This document shows, piece after piece, positions 1 through 5,706 of a DNA stretch of 8,963 nucleotides. How positions within the stretch are numbered: the stretch's first letter is position 1; each line of letters opens with the position of its first letter. The notes under the pieces are model-generated. The model was not told the DNA's origin and searched no databases. It saw nothing but the letters and a program-made list of their open reading frames with translations. Source of the DNA: Comamonadaceae bacterium (GTDB taxonomy: Bacteria; Pseudomonadota; Gammaproteobacteria; Burkholderiales; Burkholderiaceae_C); assembly GCA_947458345.1 (NCBI GenBank), contig CANHBU010000056.1, forward strand, positions 1-8,963, in the 5' to 3' direction. The translations under genes and the position numbers were made by a program.

Positions 1-2
1 CC

Positions 3-626
3 CCTGCGGACGTGAACTACGTGCTGCACACCCACCTGCACATCGACCACGCCGGTCAGACCGATGTGTTTCCCATGTCCACGGTGGCGGTGGTCAACCG
101 GCGAGAGCTCGAATACGCGGTCAGTGGCCTTTCGGGCCCGTCCTACCCGCCCGAAGATATCAAGCATTTCATCGACCGGTTGCATACGCGGGGCGCGCTG
201 TGGCTGCTGGATTTAGAGGCCACCGGCGGCGAAACCCTGCTGCCGGGCCTGCGCTGCCTGAGCGCGGGTGGCCATACCGAAGGCTCGATGCTGGTGGTGG
301 CCGACACCGACCAGGGCGTGGCCGTGTTCTGCGGCGACCTCATCTACAGCGTGCGCCACCAGCTGCTCACACCCACCGCCACATTCCGCGACCTGGGGAC
401 TTCGGCCAACCATGTGGTCGCGCGCCGCCAGGAAAAAGCCGCGCTCAAGCGGATGATGCAGGTGGCGCCCCGTTTTCGCCTCTTCCCCAGCCACGACTGG
501 CCGGTGTGGGTGCAGGACGGCCAGGTGGTCGAAGGCGCCGAGGCCTGCCTGAGCGGCCGCGCCGCCGGCTGCTGGTGCCAACAGACCAGCCTGGGCTACC
601 CCGACACCGACAGGAGCCACACATGA
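3..626 (+). CDS. MBL-fold metallo-hydrolase, 5'-truncated by window edge
   Basis: Metallo-beta-lactamase-fold hydrolase, probably using a dinuclear zinc centre to hydrolyse an ester, lactone or similar bond. Counting the GTG codon at 12 as residue 1, the full ligand set is visible: HTHLHIDH (His8, His10, Asp12, His13), His88 in GGHTEGS, Asp109 in CGDLIYS and His161 in PSHDWP. The frame stays open upstream of that GTG and reads Pro-Ala-Asp-Val, the usual lead-in to this motif, so the GTG is an internal valine and the real start lies outside the window. About 207 residues are present, so roughly the N-terminal quarter to third is missing. The spacing of motifs resembles the lactonase-like (AHL-lactonase/AttM) branch, but the substrate cannot be read from sequence. 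The stop overlaps the next start as ATGA, implying translational coupling. Confidence 0.9.
   Translation, partial: PADVNYVLHTHLHIDHAGQTDVFPMSTVAVVNRRELEYAVSGLSGPSYPPEDIKHFIDRLHTRGALWLLDLEATGGETLLPGLRCLSAGGHTEGSMLVVADTDQGVAVFCGDLIYSVRHQLLTPTATFRDLGTSANHVVARRQEKAALKRMMQVAPRFRLFPSHDWPVWVQDGQVVEGAEACLSGRAAGCWCQQTSLGYPDTDRSHT
612..616 (+). promoter_or_regulatory. Ribosome binding site of the racemase-like gene
   Basis: AGGAG lies 6 bases before the ATG at 623, inside the end of the MBL gene. It fixes the start of the downstream gene, whose reading frame otherwise stays open for several hundred bases upstream. Confidence 0.75.
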
Positions 627-1420
627 AGATCTGGTACCAAAGCGCCAGCGCCTACGGCTTTGAGCCGGTGTGGGACGACTACGGCCGCACCGTGCTGGCG
701 CAATGCCGCCGCGTGCTGGGCGCCGACACCGAGTTGCACCTGCACGGTATCCCGGTGATGGTGCGCGACATCGAGAACTGGCGCGGCCTGCAGTACTTCC
801 AAAACATCCAGACGCTCAACAACATGCGGCGCGCCGAGGCCGAAGGCTACGACGCCTTTGTGATCGGTTGCACCCTGGATGTGGGCCTGTACGAGGGCCG
901 CAGCCTGCTGGACATGCCGGTGATTGGCATCAGCGAGACGGCCTACCACATGGCCATGACTCTGGGCCGCAAGTTCGCCATCGTGACCAGCTCTAGCGCC
1001 TTCTGCGAGGTTTACGGCGAGCAGGTCACACGCTATGGCGTTGAGTCGCGCCACCTGAGCGGCCCCTATATCGTTGACGCGTCCGAAGAAGAGATTGCCA
1101 CCGCGTTGGGTCGGCCTGGCCCGCTGCTCGACAAATTTGTGGCCACCGCCGAACGCGCCGTGCGTGAAGGCGCATCGGTCATCATCCCTGGCCCGGCCTT
1201 TTTGTCCACCCTGGCGCACCGCGCGGGCATCACCGAGGTGCTCGGTGCGCCGGTCATCGACACCATCGCCCTGGCCGCCAAGACCGCCGAGATGCAGGTC
1301 TCGCTTTGGCGCGCTGGCCTGCGCCCGGCGCGCCGTATCGGCGCTTTTCAGCGGCCCCAGGGCGGCTGGGCCAACCCAGCTTTCGAGGCCTTGCGAGACG
1401 TTTTTCGCCTGGGCGATTGA
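623..1420 (+). CDS. Aspartate/glutamate racemase superfamily protein, single-Cys variant
   Basis: 265-residue protein of the Asp/Glu/hydantoin racemase superfamily, cytoplasmic, with no signal peptide. The first half carries the family signature IGCTLDVGLYEGR with Cys83, then the MPVIGISE strand-loop and the GRKFAIVTSSS segment (116-125) that begins the second half-domain. The second catalytic cysteine normally sits in a motif like VLGCAG; here the matching stretch is VIIPGPAF (186-193), with Pro191 at the cysteine position. Two-base racemisation is therefore unlikely. One-cysteine members of the superfamily include decarboxylases and isomerases, so a different reaction is plausible, but none can be assigned. 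The start is set by AGGAG at 612-616; the in-frame open sequence further upstream lies inside the MBL gene. The 4-base overlap with that hydrolase suggests the two act on one pathway. A hydantoin-racemase or maleate-isomerase annotation would be an over-call. Confidence 0.88.
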   Translation: MKIWYQSASAYGFEPVWDDYGRTVLAQCRRVLGADTELHLHGIPVMVRDIENWRGLQYFQNIQTLNNMRRAEAEGYDAFVIGCTLDVGLYEGRSLLDMPVIGISETAYHMAMTLGRKFAIVTSSSAFCEVYGEQVTRYGVESRHLSGPYIVDASEEEIATALGRPGPLLDKFVATAERAVREGASVIIPGPAFLSTLAHRAGITEVLGAPVIDTIALAAKTAEMQVSLWRAGLRPARRIGAFQRPQGGWANPAFEALRDVFRLGD

Positions 1421-1443
1421 TACGCAAGCCCCAATCGGTCATT

Positions 1444-1469
1444 GCAAGCAGCGGCCTTTAGCCGCTTGC
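1444..1469. terminator. Possible hairpin between convergent genes
   Basis: GCAA and GCGGC pair with GCCGC and TTGC around the loop CTTTA, leaving a 3-base bulge. It lies 24 bases after the racemase-like stop and between converging genes. There is no T-run, so an intrinsic terminator is only a guess. Confidence 0.3.
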
Positions 1470-1508
1470 GCCGCGGCAGGACGCGGCAATCTGGCGCCGC
1501 TGCAGTCG

Positions 1509-1536
1509 CTGGATCGCTGGGTTCCTTGTGATGACG
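1509..1536. repeat. Possible degenerate dispersed intergenic repeat
   Basis: Read on the minus strand, CGTCATCACAAGG followed by ATCCAG resembles a shortened form of the palindromic intergenic sequence CGTCATTGCGAGG...ATCCAG seen in many proteobacterial genomes. The likeness is from memory and the copy is clearly degraded. The rest of the 1421-1606 gap is G+C-rich with no convincing gene. Confidence 0.25.
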
Positions 1537-1606
1537 AAAGTGGCGCCGTCGCCGCAATGGCAGCAGCGACGCAGCGATCGCGATGATGGACTTGTGCAGA
1601 CCTTCC

Positions 1607-2539
1607 TTAGACGGCCTTTGCGTATTTGCCGGTCAGTTGCGGCGTCAGCCCTTCCAAGCCTTTCTCGGTACGCTCCAGGCGCGTCTCGCGCGACCAGGTG
1701 CGCTTGAGCTCGTCGCGCACATTGATTTTCAGGCGGCCCATGCCCTCGCACTCGAGCTCGACCTCATCGCCGTCCTGAAAAGACGACAGGCCGCGGTGGT
1801 TGGTGCCCGTGGCGATGATGTCGCCGGGTTCGAGGTCGTGGATGTGCGAGACCCATTCGATGCAGCGCGGGATCTTGTGCGCCATGTCGTCGCTGTTGAA
1901 GTTCTGCTTGAGCTGGCCATTGACCCAGAGTTTGATCTGCAGCTTTTGCGGATCGGGCACTTCGTCGGCGGTGACCAGGTAGGGCCCGATCGGCGCGAAG
2001 GTGGCGCGCGACTTCATTTGATAAAACACATTGGTGGGCGGCACCACACCGCGGGCCGAGCCGTCGATGAAGTTGATGTAGCCAAACACATGGTCCATGG
2101 CATTGTCAGCCGATACGCGGCTGGTGGGCTTACCGATCACCAGGCCCAACTCGGCCTCGCCCTCGAAGACCGAAGCCGGAAAATCGGGCAACACCATGGT
2201 GTCGCCGTGGCCGATGATGCAGCCGGGCGATTTGTGGAAGGCGTTGATCGCCGCCGGCTCTTTGAGCGTGCCGTCTTCCATGTAGTTGACCGCCATGCAT
2301 TCAATGTTGGTCGGCTTGGGTACCGGCGGGCGGATGCGCACCGAGCCCACCGGCACGCCGCTGCCCGCGGCCACCGCCGCCTCGATGCGGGGGCGCAGAT
2401 CGGCAAAGTTGGCAATCACGCTGTTCATGCGGTCGCCCGGCCCGCTGTGCGGGATATTGGCGATCACCGGTGTGACGTCGATCACCTGGTCGCCCTTGAG
2501 TACGCCCAGTCGAAAGTCGTTGAAGTGCAGCAGTTTCAT
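1607..2539 (-). CDS. Fumarylacetoacetate hydrolase (FAH) family protein
   Basis: 310-residue protein of the FAH / 2-hydroxyhepta-2,4-diene-1,7-dioate isomerase family, whose members use Mg2+ or Mn2+ to cleave C-C bonds of diketo acids, isomerise or decarboxylate. A short N-terminal domain (1-75) precedes the catalytic fold. Metal ligands appear as Glu128 and Glu130 in EGEAELGLVIGK and Asp159 in FIDGSARG; the C-terminal GTNHRGL (245-251) and GDEVELECEGMGRL (257-270) are typical. Two signatures differ from the common form: NYxxH reads NYMEDG, losing the lid histidine, and NDVSARD reads IDGSARG. As I recall, this variant recurs in betaproteobacteria and is uncharacterised. The ATG at 2539 is chosen because MKLLHFNDFR is the natural family start; the frame is open 28 codons further up. 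A purine-rich AAAGGGAAA lies before it. It could cleave a 2,4-diketo acid from the neighbouring pathway. Confidence 0.9.
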   Translation of the reverse strand: MKLLHFNDFRLGVLKGDQVIDVTPVIANIPHSGPGDRMNSVIANFADLRPRIEAAVAAGSGVPVGSVRIRPPVPKPTNIECMAVNYMEDGTLKEPAAINAFHKSPGCIIGHGDTMVLPDFPASVFEGEAELGLVIGKPTSRVSADNAMDHVFGYINFIDGSARGVVPPTNVFYQMKSRATFAPIGPYLVTADEVPDPQKLQIKLWVNGQLKQNFNSDDMAHKIPRCIEWVSHIHDLEPGDIIATGTNHRGLSSFQDGDEVELECEGMGRLKINVRDELKRTWSRETRLERTEKGLEGLTPQLTGKYAKAV

Positions 2540-2787
2540 GGCGGTGTTTCCCTTTGGCTTGTTGTGGGTAAAGACGAGCTTGTTGTCTCGCGGGCCCCGA
2601 TTGTGCATGGATCTGGTCCGCATTTGAGCCCGATGAAGGGTGCAGAGCGCGCAAGCACAGGGCAGCGATCGAGCCGATCGCCGGATACCTCAAGGTCTTC
2701 ATGGTATCTGGCTATGGGCCTGTGCGGCTATGGATCGATGGGCCGGCAATTGGCCTTACGAAGAGCCTCGGTCCGATCGCATCGACT
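2540..2787. other. Intergenic gap between FAH gene and TRAP operon
   Basis: 248 bases separate two minus-strand units. No small gene with a credible ribosome binding site was found; open frames here are antisense or frame-shifted extensions of the neighbours. The gap is long enough to hold the TRAP operon's end and a separate promoter for the FAH gene, though I could not pick a convincing -35/-10 pair. The clearest structure is the inverted repeat at 2665-2681. Confidence 0.5.
2665..2681. promoter_or_regulatory. Inverted repeat, possible operator upstream of FAH gene
   Basis: GCGATC and GATCGC flank a 5-base spacer, giving a 17-base dyad about 125 bases upstream of the FAH start. The arms are exact. 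In G+C-rich DNA a 6-base dyad is not rare, so an operator role is tentative. Confidence 0.25.
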
Positions 2788-4062
2788 TCAGGTTTTCAGG
2801 TACTGCGGCAGCCAGATCGACAGCTGCGGCACATAAGTGAGCAGCATCAGCGCCCCGATCAATGCAAGCACAAATGGCCCGATCTCCTTGACGATCAAGC
2901 CCAAGTGGGTTTTGGAGACCGAGCTGGCCACAAACATCAAGACGCCGACAGGCGGCGTGATCTGTCCAATCACCAAGTTGACCAGCAGCACGATGCCAAA
3001 GTGGACCAGGTTGATTTGAAGCTCGTTCAACAGCGGAATCAGGATGGGCACCAAGATGATCATGATGGCCAGGGTCTCCATGAACATGCCGGCCACCAGC
3101 AAGGCGATGTTGAGGATCAGCAAAATGACCCAGGGCTCTGTGGAGATGGAGGTGAGCAATTGCGCCACTTGCTGAGGCGCTTGTTCGACACCCAAGATCC
3201 ACCCGAAGGGGGCGGCACCCGCGGCGATGACCAAAATGGCCGCGGTTTCACGGCCCGTGGTCAACAAGATCTCAGGCAAGCCTTTCCAGCTCAAGGTGCG
3301 GTAGACAAACAGCCCAACGAAGAGCGAATAGGCGCAGGCCACGGCTGCAATTTCAGTGGCCGTGAAGACGCCTATGCGAAAACCCACCAGGATCAGGATG
3401 GGCATGGCCAGGGCCCACAGGGCCTCCTTGAAGGCGTGCCAGAGCTTATCGGCGCCAAAAGCTGCATCTTTTGGAAACCCGCGCCGGTGGGCTGTGATGC
3501 CAATGACCAGCATCATCGCCAACGCCATGATGAGGCCAGGAATCAATCCTGCAATGAACAAGTCGCCCAGCGAGACGTTGGCCTGCCATGCATAAATCAC
3601 CATCAGGATGGAGGGCGGAATGATGGGGCCCAGCGTGGCTGCAGCAGCGCACACGGCAGCCGCAAATCCTTGGCCGTAACCGGCTTGTGTCAGTTGCGGC
3701 ACAAACACACGTGACGTTGCGGCGCAGTCAGCGACCGACGAGCCGGATATGCCCGACAGGAAGACATTGCCCACGATGGCAGTCTGTGCTAACCCGCCGC
3801 GGATGTGCCCCACAAAGGCGCGCGTGAAATTGAACAAACGCTCGCTGATGCCCGACTCGTTCATCAGCGCGCCGGCCAAGGTAAACAGGGGAACAGCCAG
3901 CAAAGGGAAGGACTGCACGCTGGTGGCTACGCGCTGCGCCACCACCGACACCGGAATGCCCTCGAGCCCTATGACCAGCATCGATGCACCGAGCATGGCA
4001 AAGCCAATCGGCACACCAAACAAAAGCAGCGCCACAAAGACGCACAGCAGCAAAGTCAACAT
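2788..4062 (-). CDS. dctM: TRAP transporter large permease (DctM family)
   Basis: 424-residue, highly hydrophobic inner-membrane protein with roughly a dozen transmembrane segments, the sodium-coupled transport subunit of a tripartite ATP-independent periplasmic transporter. Family signatures: the N-terminal LFGVPIGFAMLGAS (14-27), SFPLLAVPLF (51-60), GISGSS (104-109) followed by DCAATSRVFVPQL, GPIIPPS (145-151), and the internally related QITPPVG near residue 370. Full family length, intact. The ATG at 4062 lies 7 bases after the small-permease stop, so both are read from one transcript starting at the binding-protein gene. A weak GAG precedes the start, consistent with translational coupling. 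The symbol is the family name only: the substrate need not be a C4-dicarboxylate and is set by the DctP-type protein. Confidence 0.96.
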   Translation of the reverse strand: MLTLLLCVFVALLLFGVPIGFAMLGASMLVIGLEGIPVSVVAQRVATSVQSFPLLAVPLFTLAGALMNESGISERLFNFTRAFVGHIRGGLAQTAIVGNVFLSGISGSSVADCAATSRVFVPQLTQAGYGQGFAAAVCAAAATLGPIIPPSILMVIYAWQANVSLGDLFIAGLIPGLIMALAMMLVIGITAHRRGFPKDAAFGADKLWHAFKEALWALAMPILILVGFRIGVFTATEIAAVACAYSLFVGLFVYRTLSWKGLPEILLTTGRETAAILVIAAGAAPFGWILGVEQAPQQVAQLLTSISTEPWVILLILNIALLVAGMFMETLAIMIILVPILIPLLNELQINLVHFGIVLLVNLVIGQITPPVGVLMFVASSVSKTHLGLIVKEIGPFVLALIGALMLLTYVPQLSIWLPQYLKT

Positions 4063-4069
4063 GGCGTTC

Positions 4070-4588
4070 TCACGCAGGGGCCGAATCGATCACGGTCTCC
4101 GTGGCGTTCTGAAAGACCCGCTGCGGCCCTTCTTCGATCAGGATCATGCTGCCGTGAAAAAGCGTCAAAGCGAAACCCACCGGCATGGCCAAAAAGATCC
4201 ACCCCATAGAAAACCCCAGCATGGGCGTTTGGCTGTTCCAAACGCCCACGGTGTGGGCGTAGCCGGCATACACAGCGGCGCACATGATCACAAGGCCAGC
4301 CAGGCAGGCGATGCAACCCACGATCCTGCGCGCCGTGTTTGACAGGCGCAAGATCATGACATCAATCCGGATGTGCATGCGCGAGCGCAAGGCAGAAGGC
4401 ACGCCCAGCATCACCGACCACACGAACAGCGTGACGACAAACTCTTCAGCCCAGGTCAGCGGATTGTTGAACACATAGCGCAGCACGACACCGAGACCTA
4501 AAAGGATGGCGATCGTGGCCACCATCGCCATGATCAACAGGTCCTCGAGCTTGGCCAGGCGCCTGTCGAGCATTCGCAAAAACGACAT
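4070..4588 (-). CDS. dctQ: TRAP transporter small permease (DctQ family)
   Basis: 172-residue inner-membrane protein with four predicted transmembrane segments (about 16-38, 47-65, 87-110 and 127-148), the DctQ topology. Conserved features include the RYVFNNPLTWAEEF stretch at 37-50 and RSRMHIRID at 68-76, a basic loop typical of the family. It pairs with the large permease to form the membrane part of the transporter. It starts 9 bases after the binding-protein stop and ends 7 bases before the large-permease start. No strong Shine-Dalgarno sequence is seen, so translation is probably coupled. Family identity is secure; the symbol does not imply a substrate. Confidence 0.95.
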   Translation of the reverse strand: MSFLRMLDRRLAKLEDLLIMAMVATIAILLGLGVVLRYVFNNPLTWAEEFVVTLFVWSVMLGVPSALRSRMHIRIDVMILRLSNTARRIVGCIACLAGLVIMCAAVYAGYAHTVGVWNSQTPMLGFSMGWIFLAMPVGFALTLFHGSMILIEEGPQRVFQNATETVIDSAPA

Positions 4589-4597
4589 CTGCCGTGT

Positions 4598-5608
4598 TTA
4601 CTTGGCGCTGCGCATGCGGTCAATTTCGGCGCGCACACGTTTCCAGTGCTCTGCTCCCCAGCGGGCTTCCAGGCGGGCATAGACCGGGGTCATTCGTGCG
4701 GCAAACGCATCACGGTCCGGGTTGTCAATGATCTTGATGCGGCCAGACTTGCGGATGTCTTCGAGCATCGACACTTCACGGGCCTGCTGCATTTCGGAGT
4801 TTTTCGCGGATGCGGCAGCCGCCTCATCGATCAGCAACTTTTGCAGCTCAGGCTTGAGCTTTTCCATGCTGTTCTTGTTGATCAAGATGGTGTTGTTCTG
4901 CAGCATGTGGCGGCTCATGGACAGCACGCCCTGCACCTCGTAGAACTTGCGCGAAAAAATCGTGGGGATCGGGTTTTCCTGTCCGTCGACAGTTTTTTGC
5001 TGCAGTGCGGTGTACACCTCGCCAAATGGAATGGGGGTCGGTGCTGCACCGAATCCGCGCACCATTTCGACCCAGATGGGGGATTCGGGCACGCGCACTT
5101 TCAGGCCCGCCATGTCTTCGGGCTTCCTGACCTCTTTGGTTCCAAAGGTGAAGTTGCGCCATCCCCAGTACCAGATCTTGGTCAGCGGCACGATGTTGTG
5201 CCGGTCTCTCAATTCGTTCCAGATCGGCTCCATGGCCGGGCCGCGGATGACGGTTTCGGCTTCTTTCCAGTCTCTCCAGAGAAACGGGGCACTGGGCATC
5301 TCAAAGGCCGGCACCATCGAATTCAATGTGGGCATGGAAGGCGAGGAGATGTCCAGCGCGCCTGACTTGAGCTGCTGAAGCAGATCGACCTCTTTACCCA
5401 GTTGCTCCGAAGGGAAGACGCGCACCGTCAATTGACCGCCCGATTTTCGGGTCACGTTGTCTGCAAATTCTTTGTACAGGTCGTGGGCAATCTCACCGGG
5501 GCTGTTGGCGTGGCCAAACCGCAAAACAGTTTGCGCTGCCGCACCCGTGGTCAAGAAGGCTGCAAGCAAGGCCGTCAGCAAAGCCGGTACTGAGCGTGTC
5601 ATTCGCAT
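4598..5608 (-). CDS. dctP: TRAP transporter periplasmic solute-binding protein (DctP family)
   Basis: 336-residue exported binding protein that captures the substrate in the periplasm for the membrane subunits. The N-terminus has arginines, a hydrophobic core and TTGAAAQ, a signal peptide probably cleaved near residues 25-26. The mature protein begins with the family's VLRFGHANSPGE. Further DctP landmarks: FPSEQLGKEVDLLQQLKSG (65-83), LKVRVPESP (169-177) with Arg172 at the place of the conserved carboxylate-binding arginine, and VDGQENP (207-213). This implies an organic acid ligand. The ATG at 5608 is preferred because AGGAG lies 5 bases upstream; the frame is open 28 codons further, but that stretch is the divergent control region. 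A second ATG two codons inside (5602) is a weaker alternative. First gene of the TRAP operon, divergent from the enolase-superfamily gene. Confidence 0.95.
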   Translation of the reverse strand: MRMTRSVPALLTALLAAFLTTGAAAQTVLRFGHANSPGEIAHDLYKEFADNVTRKSGGQLTVRVFPSEQLGKEVDLLQQLKSGALDISSPSMPTLNSMVPAFEMPSAPFLWRDWKEAETVIRGPAMEPIWNELRDRHNIVPLTKIWYWGWRNFTFGTKEVRKPEDMAGLKVRVPESPIWVEMVRGFGAAPTPIPFGEVYTALQQKTVDGQENPIPTIFSRKFYEVQGVLSMSRHMLQNNTILINKNSMEKLKPELQKLLIDEAAAASAKNSEMQQAREVSMLEDIRKSGRIKIIDNPDRDAFAARMTPVYARLEARWGAEHWKRVRAEIDRMRSAK

Positions 5609-5613
5609 ATCAA

Positions 5614-5618
5614 CTCCT
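5614..5618 (-). promoter_or_regulatory. Ribosome binding site of the TRAP binding-protein gene
   Basis: AGGAG on the minus strand, 5 bases before the ATG at 5608. It decides between several in-frame starts and gives a proper signal peptide at the N-terminus. Confidence 0.75.
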
Positions 5619-5619
5619 G

Positions 5620-5647
5620 TTGCAAAGTGGCAATAGTCCTCTATCCT
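5620..5647 (+). promoter_or_regulatory. Possible promoter for the enolase-superfamily operon
   Basis: TTGCAA (5620-5625) and TATCCT (5642-5647) are separated by 16 bases, each matching 4 of 6 sigma-70 consensus positions. Transcription would start near 5654, placing the palindrome at 5669-5685 just downstream of the start. Confidence 0.35.
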
Positions 5648-5661
5648 ATAGGCCCATTCAA
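5633..5661 (-). promoter_or_regulatory. Possible promoter for the TRAP operon
   Basis: On the minus strand TTGAAT (5661-5656) and GACTAT (5638-5633) are 17 bases apart, leaving about 20 bases from the expected transcription start to the dctP ATG. It overlaps the opposing candidate promoter, so the two directions may compete or share control. Confidence 0.35.
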
Positions 5662-5668
5662 GCTGGTG

Positions 5669-5685
5669 CTTTCCCTTAGGGAAAG
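5669..5685. promoter_or_regulatory. Perfect 17-base palindrome, probable operator
   Basis: CTTTCCCT and AGGGAAAG are exact inverted copies around a single central T. It lies between the divergent TRAP and enolase-superfamily operons, 7 bases before the AGGAGG of the latter and upstream of the TRAP promoter candidate. A dimeric regulator bound here could control both directions. As RNA it could also form a 7-base-pair stem with a UUA loop just before the ribosome binding site. Confidence 0.6.
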
Positions 5686-5692
5686 TCTGCAC

Positions 5693-5698
5693 AGGAGG
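5693..5698 (+). promoter_or_regulatory. Ribosome binding site of the enolase-superfamily gene
   Basis: A perfect AGGAGG stands 8 bases before the ATG at 5707 and fixes that start. Confidence 0.8.
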
Positions 5699-5706
5699 AG
5701 ACCCGC

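Noticed and set aside
200..622. In-frame upstream extension of the racemase-like gene
   Set aside because: The added residues are Arg/Pro/Gly-rich and overlap the MBL gene with its complete motif set; the AGGAG at 612-616 supports the start at 623.
1574..1581. GCGATCGC octamer
   Set aside because: Identical to the cyanobacterial HIP1 core, but a single copy is seen in a clearly proteobacterial context; chance.
2547..2557. TTTCCCTTTGG before the FAH gene as a second half-site of the 5669-5685 palindrome
   Set aside because: It matches only one arm and coincides with the purine-rich sequence expected before a start codon on the minus strand.
1583..2836. Long plus-strand open frame of 417 codons opposite the FAH gene
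   Set aside because: Its translation is rich in Arg, His, Asp and Val with no recognisable fold, and it runs antisense to a clear FAH-family gene. It is a shadow of third-position G/C bias.
2701..3714. Plus-strand open frame of 337 codons opposite the large permease gene
   Set aside because: Gln/Asp/His-rich low-complexity translation antisense to a conserved hydrophobic permease; an artefact of complementing Leu/Ile/Val codons.
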